NCBI GenBank assembly: GCA_023428755.1
Contig: JAEYWX010000029.1
Span: 62,001-126,000, forward strand
Source: Bacteroidota bacterium
GTDB taxonomy: Bacteria > Bacteroidota > Bacteroidia > Chitinophagales > Chitinophagaceae
Direction of reading: 5' to 3'
DNA: 64,000 bases
Shown: piece by piece, positions 33,141 through 42,762 of the stretch
Numbering within the stretch: the first letter of the stretch is position 1
Layout: each line of letters opens with the position of its first letter
Notes under the pieces: model-generated
What the model saw: the letters and a program-made list of their open reading frames with translations, nothing else
Databases searched by the model: none
Told to the model about the DNA's origin: nothing
Translations under genes and position numbers: made by a program

Positions 33141-35570
33141 ATGTTCAGTAATTATATAAAGATCGCATTGCGAAACCTGCTGAAGAATAAAACATTTTCG
33201 CTCATTAATATCATTGGTCTTGCATCCGGACTTGCCTGTTTTATTCTGATTACACTCTACATTGTTGACGAACTTGGTTACGACAAGTATCATGAAAAAG
33301 CGGATCGTATCTATCGCATAAATTCCGATATACGCTTTGGCGGTACTGATCTGAACATGGCTGTAAGTGCCGATCCAATGGGGGCTACTTTAAAGAAAGA
33401 CTATCCGCAAGTTGAACAGTTTGCAAGAATTTATGCCAGCGAGGGAAGTAAGTTATTTAAAAAAGGAAATGAGTTTATTACAGAGGAACGTGTAGTGTAT
33501 GCTGATTCTACTTTGTTTGATGTATTTACATTTTCGCCGCTTGCCGGAACGTTAAAAACAGCATTGAATGAGCCCAATACAGTGGTGATTACTGAATCAA
33601 CTGCAAAAAAATATTTTGGTTCGGTAGCTGCTGCTGTTGGTAAATCAATGGAGTGTAACGATGACCTGACAAAACCGTACAAAGTAACGGCTGTTATTGA
33701 CGATATTCCACGAAGTTCTCATTTCAACTTCGATATGTTTTTGTCCATGGACAATGTAGATTATAACTTCAACAATTTTCTAAGCCATAATTTTCATACA
33801 TACATTGTTTTAAAACCGGGCACTGATTACAAAGCATTTGAAAAAAACTTTGTACAGGTAATTGATAAGTATATTTTACCACAGGCAAAGCAGTTTATGC
33901 AAATTGAAAGCATGAAAGATTTTGAGAAAACCGGGAACAGACTGTCTTACTCACTTATACCGCTGACAGATATTCATCTCCATTCAGAACGGGGTGTAGA
34001 GTTGGGTGTAAATGGAAGTATACAGTATGTTTATATTTTTGGTGCAGTAGCGTTGTTTATTTTACTGATTGCCTGCATCAACTTTATGAATCTGTCTACA
34101 GCACGCTCTGCATCAAGGGCAAAAGAAGTTGGTATCAGGAAAGTACTGGGCGCAGAAAAAAAATATTTAGTACGTCAGTTTCTTGCAGAATCAACACTTA
34201 CAAGTTTTATTTCTTTGCTGCTGGCAGTGCTTTTCATCTGGCTGGCCTTAAATTGGTTTAATGATCTTACAGGAAAAGAGTTTCATATTTCAGCTTTGCT
34301 GAAACCAGGCTCACTTTTATTCATTCTTGCATTACCCGTAGCAGTTGGTTTTTTGGCGGGAAGTTACCCTGCTTTTTTTCTTTCCTCTTTTAAACCCATT
34401 GCTGTATTAAAAGGAAAACTCAATACGGGTTTTTCTAAGAGCAACCTGCGTAGCGGATTGGTGGTGTTCCAGTTCTTTACAACCATATTGCTTATCACAG
34501 GTACAATTGTAATTTATCAGCAATTACAGTATATCCAAACAACAAAGATCGGGTTTAATAAAGAGCAGGTACTCATTGTTGATAATCCATCAATGGAACA
34601 ATCTACGGCTCAATCGTTCAAAACCGAAGTTGCAAAGCTGAGCCATGTAAAATCAGCTTCGTTTGCCGGATTCTTACCGGTAAGTAATTCATCAAGGAAC
34701 GACAATACATGGTCAACTGAAGCAGTGATGACAGAGAAAAATGGTTTTAATATGCAGAACTGGCGAATTGATTATGATTACATTCCAACACTTGGAATGG
34801 AAGTGATCAAGGGTCGCAACTTTTCCCAACAATATGGTGGCGATTCAAACGCATTGATCATTAATGAAACTACAGCAGCATTAATTGGCCCCGGCGATCC
34901 GATTGGTAAAAAGCTATACACAACTGACGGGCAGAATGCAACAGTTTATACGGTGATAGGTGTTGTGAAAAATTTCAACTACGAGTCGCTGCGTAAGAAT
35001 GTTGGTCCGCTTTGTTTCCGGCTTGGCAATAACAGATGGGCCACTGCATTTCGTGTGGAAACAAAGGATATGAAAAATCTATTGGCGCAGGTTGAAACAA
35101 CTTTTAAAAAAATGGCACCGGGTATGCCATTCACATATAGCTTTCTTGACGAGTCATTCGACAGGATGTATCGTGATGAGCAGCGCATTGGTAAAGTAGC
35201 TTTCTCTTTTTCATTTCTTGCAATATTGATTGCCTGTCTTGGTTTGTTTGGTCTTGCAACCTATATGGCTGAGCAACGTACCAAAGAGATCGGCATCCGT
35301 AAAGTATTGGGTGCATCTGTTCCCGGTATTGTACAAATGCTCAGTATAGACTTTGTGAAACTTGTATTGATAGCCTGTGTATTTGCGATACCGCTGGCAT
35401 GGTGGGGCATGAGCCAATGGCTGCAAAACTTTGCCTATCGGGTTAGCATTGGATGGTGGGTGTTTGCAGCAGCGGCTGTAATTGCATTGGTGATAGCCAT
35501 TTTAACGGTAAGCTCGCAGGCTGTAAAAGCAGCATTGGCAAATCCGGTTAAAAGTTTACGAACCGAATAA
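33141..35570 (+). CDS. MacB-like ABC permease (FtsX domains)
   Basis: 809 residues. An N-terminal helix after MFSNYIKIALRNLLKNKTFSLIN leads to a large periplasmic MacB-type domain (about 45-285). Three helices with the FtsX motif AKEVGIRKVLGAEKKYLVRQF follow, then a second periplasmic domain (about 440-680) and a final FtsX helix set (RTKEIGIRKVLGASVPG). This doubled layout is the common Bacteroidota form of MacB-like permease, without a fused ATPase. Such permeases push substrate through a TolC duct using ATPase-driven movement. Encoded 11 bases before a second, similar permease. Confidence 0.93.
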   Translation: MFSNYIKIALRNLLKNKTFSLINIIGLASGLACFILITLYIVDELGYDKYHEKADRIYRINSDIRFGGTDLNMAVSADPMGATLKKDYPQVEQFARIYASEGSKLFKKGNEFITEERVVYADSTLFDVFTFSPLAGTLKTALNEPNTVVITESTAKKYFGSVAAAVGKSMECNDDLTKPYKVTAVIDDIPRSSHFNFDMFLSMDNVDYNFNNFLSHNFHTYIVLKPGTDYKAFEKNFVQVIDKYILPQAKQFMQIESMKDFEKTGNRLSYSLIPLTDIHLHSERGVELGVNGSIQYVYIFGAVALFILLIACINFMNLSTARSASRAKEVGIRKVLGAEKKYLVRQFLAESTLTSFISLLLAVLFIWLALNWFNDLTGKEFHISALLKPGSLLFILALPVAVGFLAGSYPAFFLSSFKPIAVLKGKLNTGFSKSNLRSGLVVFQFFTTILLITGTIVIYQQLQYIQTTKIGFNKEQVLIVDNPSMEQSTAQSFKTEVAKLSHVKSASFAGFLPVSNSSRNDNTWSTEAVMTEKNGFNMQNWRIDYDYIPTLGMEVIKGRNFSQQYGGDSNALIINETTAALIGPGDPIGKKLYTTDGQNATVYTVIGVVKNFNYESLRKNVGPLCFRLGNNRWATAFRVETKDMKNLLAQVETTFKKMAPGMPFTYSFLDESFDRMYRDEQRIGKVAFSFSFLAILIACLGLFGLATYMAEQRTKEIGIRKVLGASVPGIVQMLSIDFVKLVLIACVFAIPLAWWGMSQWLQNFAYRVSIGWWVFAAAAVIALVIAILTVSSQAVKAALANPVKSLRTE

Positions 35571-35581
35571 ACCTTATCGTT

Positions 35582-37960
35582 ATGATACGTACAAATTTAA
35601 AAATCGCCTGGCGCAACCTGCTACGCAACAAAGCCTTTTCGTTTATTAACATTACCGGGCTTGCGTTTGGCCTTACCTGTTGTTTACTGCTGGTGTTGTA
35701 CCTCAATCATGAGTTGAGTTATGACCGGTTTCATACAAAGGCCGACAGAATTGTACGGGTGATCATGGATTATAAAATTGGTGATGGAGGAGGAAAAGGA
35801 AATTTCACCAGCACAAAAGTGTTTCCGGAGTTTAAGCGCAGTTTTCCTGAAGTGGAAGATGGGGTGCGTATGAGTGGCACTCAACGTCTGGTGAAGTACA
35901 ACGATAAAGTGATTGAAGAAAAGAATTTTCTGTTCGTCGATTCCACTTTTTTCAATGTGTTTGATTTTAAATTGATCAGTGGTGCAAAGGGCGATGTGTT
36001 AAAAGCACCAAGGATGCTTGTGTTGTCGGCTTCAACCGCAAAAAAATATTTTGGTGATGAAAATCCCGTTGGGAAAGCAATGTTGATTGGAAGTGGTGCC
36101 GATCCTTATGTTGTAACCGGTATTGTAGAAGATTGTCCAACTAATTCGCAGATACAGTATAATATGATTGCATCGATTTCTTCGTTTGGCCCGTTGCAGG
36201 AAGAAACATACAGCAATGCAAATTATACAACCTACCTGTTGATGAACAGTGCTTCCTCTTTGCAGCCGTTGCAGCAAAAGATCAATGCATTAATGAAGCA
36301 GGAAAATGGAAAAAGTGACTTTAAATTAAATTTCGAACTGGAACAATTCTCCAAAATTCATTTATACTCGCCCTACGATGCGTTTACACCCAACAGCAAC
36401 ATTGTGTATATCTATATGATCATTGCCGTTGCGCTTCTTATATTACTGATCGCCTGTTTTACCTATATCAATCTCAGTACAGCACGCAGTTCCGAAAGGG
36501 CGAAAGAAGTAGGGATTCGAAAAGTTTTAGGTGCATATCGGTTACAATTATTCTGGCAATTCATCAGCGAATCATTTGTATTGGCAGGGATTGCGGTATT
36601 GTTAAGTTTTCTGTTGATGCTGGCGGTGTTACCTTCTTTTAATGAACTGGCAGGAACACAATTAAATTATGCAGCTTTTGGAAATCCTGTTATTTGGGGC
36701 ATCGCATTTTTATTTGTTACAATAATTGCTTTACTGGCAGGCAGCTATCCGACTTTGATGTTGTCGGGCTTTCAGCCATCAAAAGTGTTGAAGGGAGCAT
36801 TCCGAAATACAGCATCGGGTACCATGCTCCGCAAAGGATTGATCGTTTTTCAATTTGTAATTTCTGTTTTTCTCATTGTTTCCACTTTCATTATCAGGGA
36901 TCAGTTGCAGATGATCCAGCAAAAAAAGGTTGGATATGACAGAGAGAATGTTGTAATTCTTGATATGGATGGAAAACTCAACAGCAAAAAAGAATTACTG
37001 AAAGCAGAGTTGTTGTCGATTCCTTCTGTAAAAGTTGTATCTGCTTCTTATGAATCACCTGTTCGTATCAACGGTGGTTATAACATGAGTGGACCAGATG
37101 CTTCCAAACAAATGGGTGTAACCGCAAACCCTATTGATGAATATTATATTGCAGCAACCGGGCTGGAGTTGATTGCAGGGGCGAACTTAACCAGACAGGA
37201 TGTTTTAGATGCTTCCAATGAGGATTACACGAAAAGTTATTTTCATTTCATTCTGAATGAGTCGGCAGCAAGGGCCTTGGGTTGGACAGCAGAAGAAGCA
37301 ATTGGCAAGAAAATGTTTCTCGACGAGAGCAGACCCGGTGAAGTAAAAGGCGTAGTGAAAGATTTTCATTTTGCATCACTCCATACAGAAATAAAACCGT
37401 TGGTATTATTTCCTTCCGATTGGGCAAACATTGCTCTGGTAAAAACCGATGGCACAAATACTGCTGCAACTATTGCGGCCATTGAAAAAAAATGGAAAGC
37501 AATTGCCCCACATCGGCCTTTTGCGTATCGTTTTATGGATAGCGATTATCAACGAATGTATGAGTCGGAAAAACGAATAAGTAAAATATTTCATTTATTT
37601 TCTGTATTGGCAATTGTGCTGGCATGCCTGGGTTTGTTTGGATTGTCGGCTTATTCTGCACGACAGCGTATCAAAGAAATAGGTGTGCGGAAAGTATTAG
37701 GCGCATCCGTGTCAAGCATCAGCCTGCTGCTTTCTTCTGAATTTATAAAACTGGTTGTCATCGCATTTGTATTGGCAGCACCGCTGGCATGGTTAGCCAT
37801 GAACAAATGGTTACAGCAGTTTGCATATCGTATTGATATCAGCTGGTGGGTGTTTGCGGGTGCTGCTGTGTTGTCGGTATTAATTGCATTGATCACAGTG
37901 AGCTTTCAATTTATTAAAGCGGCGACAGCAAATCCTGTAAAATCACTCAGAACAGAATAA
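35582..37960 (+). CDS. Second MacB-like ABC permease (FtsX domains)
   Basis: 792 residues with the same plan as the preceding permease: MIRTNLKIAWRNLLRNKAFS start, periplasmic domain, FtsX core AKEVGIRKVLGAYRLQLFWQF, second periplasmic domain, and a final FtsX set with RIKEIGVRKVLGASVSSISL. The two proteins are clearly paralogous, especially at both FtsX motifs and in the last 110 residues, but diverge in the periplasmic parts. They may form a heterodimer or two separate pumps sharing one adaptor. Second ATPase gene follows after 11 bases. Confidence 0.93.
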   Translation: MIRTNLKIAWRNLLRNKAFSFINITGLAFGLTCCLLLVLYLNHELSYDRFHTKADRIVRVIMDYKIGDGGGKGNFTSTKVFPEFKRSFPEVEDGVRMSGTQRLVKYNDKVIEEKNFLFVDSTFFNVFDFKLISGAKGDVLKAPRMLVLSASTAKKYFGDENPVGKAMLIGSGADPYVVTGIVEDCPTNSQIQYNMIASISSFGPLQEETYSNANYTTYLLMNSASSLQPLQQKINALMKQENGKSDFKLNFELEQFSKIHLYSPYDAFTPNSNIVYIYMIIAVALLILLIACFTYINLSTARSSERAKEVGIRKVLGAYRLQLFWQFISESFVLAGIAVLLSFLLMLAVLPSFNELAGTQLNYAAFGNPVIWGIAFLFVTIIALLAGSYPTLMLSGFQPSKVLKGAFRNTASGTMLRKGLIVFQFVISVFLIVSTFIIRDQLQMIQQKKVGYDRENVVILDMDGKLNSKKELLKAELLSIPSVKVVSASYESPVRINGGYNMSGPDASKQMGVTANPIDEYYIAATGLELIAGANLTRQDVLDASNEDYTKSYFHFILNESAARALGWTAEEAIGKKMFLDESRPGEVKGVVKDFHFASLHTEIKPLVLFPSDWANIALVKTDGTNTAATIAAIEKKWKAIAPHRPFAYRFMDSDYQRMYESEKRISKIFHLFSVLAIVLACLGLFGLSAYSARQRIKEIGVRKVLGASVSSISLLLSSEFIKLVVIAFVLAAPLAWLAMNKWLQQFAYRIDISWWVFAGAAVLSVLIALITVSFQFIKAATANPVKSLRTE

Positions 37961-37971
37961 ACAGAAAACAA

Positions 37972-38646
37972 ATGATACAACTGAACAATATTTTTAAATG
38001 GGTAAACACAGGCGGCAACAAGACGTATCTTTTAAAAGATATCAACCTGCAGATTTCAGAAGGCGAATTTATTTCGATCATGGGCCCATCAGGCTCAGGA
38101 AAATCAACCTTGCTGAATGTAATTGGAATGCTGGATGGATTTGATGAAGGCGAATACCGTTTCCTGCACGAAGAAGTACATAAGATCAAAGAGAAACAAC
38201 GCAGCCAGTTGTACAAACAATACATCGGGTTTGTATTTCAGCAATATCATTTAATAGACGAACTGACGGTGTATGAAAATATTGAAACGCCGTTGCTGTA
38301 CCAGGATGTGAAAAGCAGCGAGCGCAAAGCAATGGTGGCAGATATGCTCGACCGGTTCAATATTGTTGGTAAGAAGGATCTGTTCCCAACACAGCTAAGC
38401 GGCGGACAGCAGCAACTGGTTGGTATTGCACGTGCATTGATCTCCAAACCCAAGCTCATTCTGGCCGATGAGCCCACCGGCAACCTCAACTCCAAACAGG
38501 GCGAGGAGATCATGAAACTGTTTAAAGAATTGCATAAAGAAGGGGTAACCATCATACAGGTAACACACAGCGAAAAGAATGCAGCGTATGCATCACGCAT
38601 CATTCATTTGCTCGATGGAAGAATTGAACAACAGGTAAACAATTAA
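37972..38646 (+). CDS. Second ABC transporter ATPase, MacB/LolD type
   Basis: 224 residues. Walker A GPSGSGKST, signature LSGGQQQLVGIARA (Leu where the first ATPase has Arg), Walker B LILADEPTGNLN (the Asp of the D-loop is Asn), and H-loop QVTHSEKNA. The residues needed for hydrolysis are present. It is a paralogue of the ATPase at 32394. Position after the second permease suggests a duplicated permease/ATPase block. The TolC gene starts 10 bases later. Confidence 0.94.
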   Translation: MIQLNNIFKWVNTGGNKTYLLKDINLQISEGEFISIMGPSGSGKSTLLNVIGMLDGFDEGEYRFLHEEVHKIKEKQRSQLYKQYIGFVFQQYHLIDELTVYENIETPLLYQDVKSSERKAMVADMLDRFNIVGKKDLFPTQLSGGQQQLVGIARALISKPKLILADEPTGNLNSKQGEEIMKLFKELHKEGVTIIQVTHSEKNAAYASRIIHLLDGRIEQQVNN

Positions 38647-38656
38647 TATAAGAGTC

Positions 38657-40060
38657 ATGCGCATCTTTAGTTTCATACTATGTTTTATACTAAATGGATT
38701 ATTTGCAACAGCACAGCAGTATAGTTTGCAGCAGTGTATTGATACGGCAATGAGCAGAAATATTCTTGTACAGCAAACAGGTTTGCAAATGCAATCGGCA
38801 GAGGTAGATAAAAATCAGGCAAAGATGAATTTACTGCCCAACGTTAACAGCCGCTGGAATTATGGCAACAACTTTGGACGGAATGTTGATCCTATTACAA
38901 ATACATATACCAACAATCAATTATCATCGTCTAATGCCGGACTCGACGCAGGCGTGATCTTATTCAATGGTATGCGTTTACAGAATCTAATTCAGCAAAC
39001 TAACTTTTCTCACAAGGCAGCTGCATTCGATTACAAGCAGGCCAAAGACAATCTTGTATTAAATGTGATACTGGCGTATATGCAGGTGCTGGTGAATGAG
39101 GATGTACTCAATGTATCCCGTACACAACTGCAGGTAACCCAAAAACAGATCGAACGCATGGACGTGTTGGTGAAAGAAGGATCGGCCGGTAATTTTCAGC
39201 TCACGGATATGAAAGGACAAATGGCGAGTGAACAAGTCAATATTGTGAATCTTGAAAACAGTTTGCAGCAATCGAAACTTGTACTTTGCCAGTTGATGAA
39301 CATACCGTACGAAGGAGGTCTGCAGTTGGAACGAAGCGTTCAGTTAACCGAAACGTTTTATGCACAAACGTCAGCGGAAGTAATTGCGGCAGCAATGGAT
39401 TACATGTCGTTGGTAAAAGCAAATGAATATCGTGTAAAAAGTGCTGAAAAAAATATTCAGATCGCAAAAAGCGGCTATTATCCAACCATCAGTTTGGGCG
39501 CAAGTGCTGGTAGCAGTTATTCCAGTTTATTTACACGACTGGTGCCAACAACTATCTCAGAAATCACAACAGGCGATTATGTTAAAAATGGTTCAGCACG
39601 AACACCTGTGTACAAAGAGATGCAGAATTTTTCAACAACGGGTGTCAGTTATTTTAAACAAATGGAAAACAACCTTGGTTTTTTTGCAGGGGTAAACATG
39701 CAGATACCCATTTTTAATAACCTGCAAACAAAGAACCGGGTAAGGCAGGCAAAGCTGCAGTTAAAGAATACGCAACTGAATGCAGAAAATACAAATTACC
39801 AGTTGAAACAAAATATTGAACAGGCATGGCTCAACATGCAGGCATCGTACAACCGGTATGCAATGTTGAAAGAGCAACTATCGAATTTCGAAGAATCATT
39901 TCGTGCAGCCGAAGTACGATTCGAAAGCGGAGTGATCAATGCTGCAGAATTCCTGATCGCTAAAAACAATCTGGACCGCACAAAGATCAATCTTGTACAA
40001 ACGCATTATGAATATAGCTTCCGTACAAGAGTACTTGATTTTTACCAGGGCAAACAATAA
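38657..40060 (+). CDS. TolC-family outer membrane protein of the efflux operon
   Basis: 467 residues with a signal peptide (to FATAQ). Two copies of the outer membrane efflux pattern are visible: YSLQQCIDTAMSRNILVQQTG at the N-terminus and FRAAEVRFESGVINAAEFLIAKNNL near the end, typical of the TolC/OprM superfamily. It should form the exit channel for the adaptor and permeases encoded upstream, completing an envelope-spanning pump. Last gene of the operon. A small membrane-protein gene converges 18 bases downstream. Confidence 0.93.
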   Translation: MRIFSFILCFILNGLFATAQQYSLQQCIDTAMSRNILVQQTGLQMQSAEVDKNQAKMNLLPNVNSRWNYGNNFGRNVDPITNTYTNNQLSSSNAGLDAGVILFNGMRLQNLIQQTNFSHKAAAFDYKQAKDNLVLNVILAYMQVLVNEDVLNVSRTQLQVTQKQIERMDVLVKEGSAGNFQLTDMKGQMASEQVNIVNLENSLQQSKLVLCQLMNIPYEGGLQLERSVQLTETFYAQTSAEVIAAAMDYMSLVKANEYRVKSAEKNIQIAKSGYYPTISLGASAGSSYSSLFTRLVPTTISEITTGDYVKNGSARTPVYKEMQNFSTTGVSYFKQMENNLGFFAGVNMQIPIFNNLQTKNRVRQAKLQLKNTQLNAENTNYQLKQNIEQAWLNMQASYNRYAMLKEQLSNFEESFRAAEVRFESGVINAAEFLIAKNNLDRTKINLVQTHYEYSFRTRVLDFYQGKQ

Positions 40061-40078
40061 GTAAAGCAGCAGATGGAA

Positions 40079-40249
40079 TTATTTCAACACATTGTCGGCA
40101 TCAACATCCCCTTCTTCATTTTTTGATTTGTGGTAATCATTTTTTATTTGTTCTTCAAATTCTTCTTCGTCTTTTATGTTTCGGCGAATAAGAAATACTA
40201 GTAAAGCCGTCAATGCAATTCCGATAATAATAAGCACGGGCCAGTTCAT
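40079..40249 (-). CDS. 56-residue single-helix membrane protein
   Basis: Starts ATG AAC TGG at 40249 and ends TAA at 40079. An N-terminal helix (WPVLIIIGIALTALLVFLI) is followed by a basic RR and a strongly acidic cytoplasmic tail (DEEEFEEQ, NEEGDVDADN). This layout is common among small conserved proteins of Bacteroidota. Function unknown. It is convergent with the TolC gene and lies 85 bases downstream of the araR stop on the same strand, so it may share the araR transcript. Confidence 0.7.
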   Translation of the reverse strand: MNWPVLIIIGIALTALLVFLIRRNIKDEEEFEEQIKNDYHKSKNEEGDVDADNVLK

Positions 40250-40334
40250 GTGTGAATTTTCACAGAAGATACTGCCATTTTTAAGTTTTTCAAATAGCGG
40301 AGTATGAACAAATCGTTATTTATGAAGAGGGCTG

Positions 40335-41039
40335 TTACAGCAGATCGTTCAGGTTAGGGATTATGTTCAACACCTTATGGAAATTTTTCTTGTAGTGTTT
40401 CTTATCCAGCTTATAGTAAAACGCTCCCTTTTTGGAATTGAGTTTGTCTTTGTCTTTTTGTTTCACCAATAAACTGGTCGACATTATTTTCCGGCTGAAA
40501 TTTCCTTTGTCAAATTTCGTTTCGTACACTTCTTCAAACATATTCTGCAACAAAGGCAGTGTAAACTTTTCAGGAAGTAATTCAAACAAGATAGGGTGGG
40601 CAGCTGCTTTGTATTTCAGCTTTTGCCTGGCCATAGCAATCATCTCATCGTGGTCAAAAATTAGTTCCGGTATATCATTCAGCAAAAACCATTCAGCATG
40701 GTAATCTTCACTGATCTGGCGTTCATATTGATGTATATCAATCAGGGCAAAGTAAGCAACCGATACTGTCCGTTCAATGGGATCTCTGTCGGGCGATGAA
40801 AATGTATGAAACTGTTCCAGGTAAACCCCGTCAAGCCCTGTGAGTTGCTTCAACACCCGGGTTGCCGCCTGGTCGGAGCTCTCGGTTGCCTGCACAAAAC
40901 CGCCCATTAAACTCCAGTGATCTTTTTTGGGTTCAAATCCACGTTTGATCAGAAGGATCTTAAGATGCTGACCATCAAACCCGAATACAATACAATCGAC
41001 TGCAATCAGCAAGCGGGTTTGTTTTTGATATTTTGTCAT
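40335..41039 (-). CDS. araR: AraR, Nudix-fold arabinose regulator
   Basis: 234-residue cytosolic transcription factor: Nudix-like domain (about 8-145) plus C-terminal winged helix (about 160-225, GNFSRKIMSTSLL). It resembles the NrtR-like AraR described in Bacteroides, which represses L-arabinose genes and releases DNA on binding arabinose. The catalytic Nudix box is lost: after GGF the segment TRVLKQLTGL stands where active enzymes have RExxEExG, so a sensor role fits better than hydrolysis. It is divergent from the GH51/araBDA genes, as expected for a local regulator. The operator is probably in the 158-base gap. Confidence 0.88.
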   Translation of the reverse strand: MTKYQKQTRLLIAVDCIVFGFDGQHLKILLIKRGFEPKKDHWSLMGGFVQATESSDQAATRVLKQLTGLDGVYLEQFHTFSSPDRDPIERTVSVAYFALIDIHQYERQISEDYHAEWFLLNDIPELIFDHDEMIAMARQKLKYKAAAHPILFELLPEKFTLPLLQNMFEEVYETKFDKGNFSRKIMSTSLLVKQKDKDKLNSKKGAFYYKLDKKHYKKNFHKVLNIIPNLNDLL

Positions 41040-41197
41040 AACGGTAAAAGATGGCTAAAGATAGTGAAACAGCAATCTCCTGGTTTTAAAGGTAAGAAAA
41101 GAGGAATGGTTTAAAAAAATAAATGTACAAATGACAATTAATTGAAAAATGGTTTTATATTCGGTTTCTGATTGCACAACTTTTAAACTCTTTAACT
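41040..41197. promoter_or_regulatory. Divergent araR / arabinose operon control region
   Basis: Contains the 10-bp perfect palindrome CAATTAATTG (41135-41144) and TGTACA (41124-41129), plus a near -7 box TATATTCG (41156-41163, one mismatch to TAnnTTTG). Either palindrome could be an AraR operator. I could not match a known consensus. Confidence 0.45.
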
Positions 41198-42751
41198 ATG
41201 CGTATTGCTGCCAAACAACAGATCGTTCTTCTGTTCACTTTGCTATTCAGCGTTTCTTTGTTTTCTCAGAATCATGCGGTGCTCAATGCCGATCTGGGAA
41301 AAGTAAAAATCAGTAAACATATTTACGGGCATTTTGCAGAACACCTGGGTGCCTGTATTTACGATGGGTTTTACGTGGGCGATACCAATAAAGTAATTCC
41401 GAATACAAATGGCGTACGCAACGATATTATTGCGGCCCTCAAAAAACTAAAAGTACCCAACCTTCGCTGGCCGGGCGGTTGTTTTGCCGATACCTATCAT
41501 TGGAAAGATGGTGTGGGGCCAAAAGCAAACCGTCCATCTATTGTAAACCGCTGGTGGGGTGGTGTAACAGAGGATAACAGCTTTGGTACACACGATTTTT
41601 TAAATATGTGTGAACTCATTGGTGCAGAACCTTACCTGGCTGGTAATGTGGGTAGTGGAACCGTACAGGAGTTATCCGATTGGCAACAATATGTAAATGG
41701 AAAGCCTAACACAAGTCCCATGAGCAAATGGCGTGTAGAGAATGGACGAACTACTCCATGGAATGTAAATATCTGGGGCGTTGGTAACGAAGCCTGGGGT
41801 TGCGGAGGAAATATGAAACCGGAATTCTATGCAAATATTTACAGGCAGTATGCAACTTACATGGCCGATTGGGGCGATGACAAACAAAAATTCCGTGTTG
41901 CATCCGGTGCAAATGGAAGTGATTACAACTGGACAGAAGTATTGATGCGTGACATTCCGCATAACATGATGGAAGGCGTGGCCCTGCATCACTACACCAC
42001 TGTAAAGTGGACTGAAAAAGGATCTGCAACTGATTTTTCAGAGCAGCAGTATTTTGCTACGATGAAATCGGCGTTGTTTATGGATGAGTTGGTAAAACGC
42101 CACAGCACCATCATGGATAAATATGATCCACGCAAGCAGGTCGCACTGGTAGTTGATGAGTGGGGCGGTTGGTACAATGTTGAGCCCGGCACCAATCCCG
42201 GTTTCCTGTTTCAGCAAAATACCATTCGTGATGCAATGATCGCCGGCGTAACACTCAACATTTTTAATAATCATGCTGAACGTGTGCGGATGGCCAACCT
42301 TGCGCAAACTGTAAACGTGTTACAGGCAGTGATTCTTACCAACAAAGAAAAAATGTTGCTGACTCCTACTTATCATGTAATGGAAATGTACAACGTACAC
42401 CAGGATGCTACCTTGCTGCCTGTTTCGCTTACCAGCAACGATTATGTATTCGGGAATGAAAAATTACCGGCCGTATCTGTATCAGCATCAAAAAATGCAG
42501 CAGGGGTAACACATATTTCATTGGTAAATATTGATGCATCAAAAACACAAACCATTAAGATCGATCTGCGTGGTGAAAAATACAGCGGTGTAACCGGTCG
42601 TATTCTCACTTCTAAAAAATTACAGGATTACAACTCGTTCGATCAGCCAACAAAAATTCAACCCGTTGCATTTACCAATGCAAAAATTAACGGCAATACA
42701 CTGGAAATTCAGTTGCCGCCATTTTCTGTAGTAGTGCTGGCACTTAAATAA
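41198..42751 (+). CDS. Alpha-L-arabinofuranosidase, GH51
   Basis: 517 residues with a signal peptide (to LFSQ). GH51 retaining enzyme that releases terminal L-arabinofuranose from arabinan, arabinogalactan or arabinoxylan. Conserved steps: the substrate segment LRWPGGCFADTYHWKDG, acid/base E198 in GVGNEAWGCGG, and nucleophile E321 in VVDEWGGWYN, followed by a beta-sandwich domain ending PPFSVVVLAL. First gene of the arabinose operon, so it is presumably under AraR control. Only 8 bases separate it from a second GH51 gene of different architecture. Confidence 0.95.
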   Translation: MRIAAKQQIVLLFTLLFSVSLFSQNHAVLNADLGKVKISKHIYGHFAEHLGACIYDGFYVGDTNKVIPNTNGVRNDIIAALKKLKVPNLRWPGGCFADTYHWKDGVGPKANRPSIVNRWWGGVTEDNSFGTHDFLNMCELIGAEPYLAGNVGSGTVQELSDWQQYVNGKPNTSPMSKWRVENGRTTPWNVNIWGVGNEAWGCGGNMKPEFYANIYRQYATYMADWGDDKQKFRVASGANGSDYNWTEVLMRDIPHNMMEGVALHHYTTVKWTEKGSATDFSEQQYFATMKSALFMDELVKRHSTIMDKYDPRKQVALVVDEWGGWYNVEPGTNPGFLFQQNTIRDAMIAGVTLNIFNNHAERVRMANLAQTVNVLQAVILTNKEKMLLTPTYHVMEMYNVHQDATLLPVSLTSNDYVFGNEKLPAVSVSASKNAAGVTHISLVNIDASKTQTIKIDLRGEKYSGVTGRILTSKKLQDYNSFDQPTKIQPVAFTNAKINGNTLEIQLPPFSVVVLALK

Positions 42752-42762
42752 ATCAGTTTGTG

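Noticed and set aside
41121..41144. Assigning a definite AraR operator
   Set aside because: Two small palindromes are present, but arms beyond the core do not pair and I could not match a trusted consensus.
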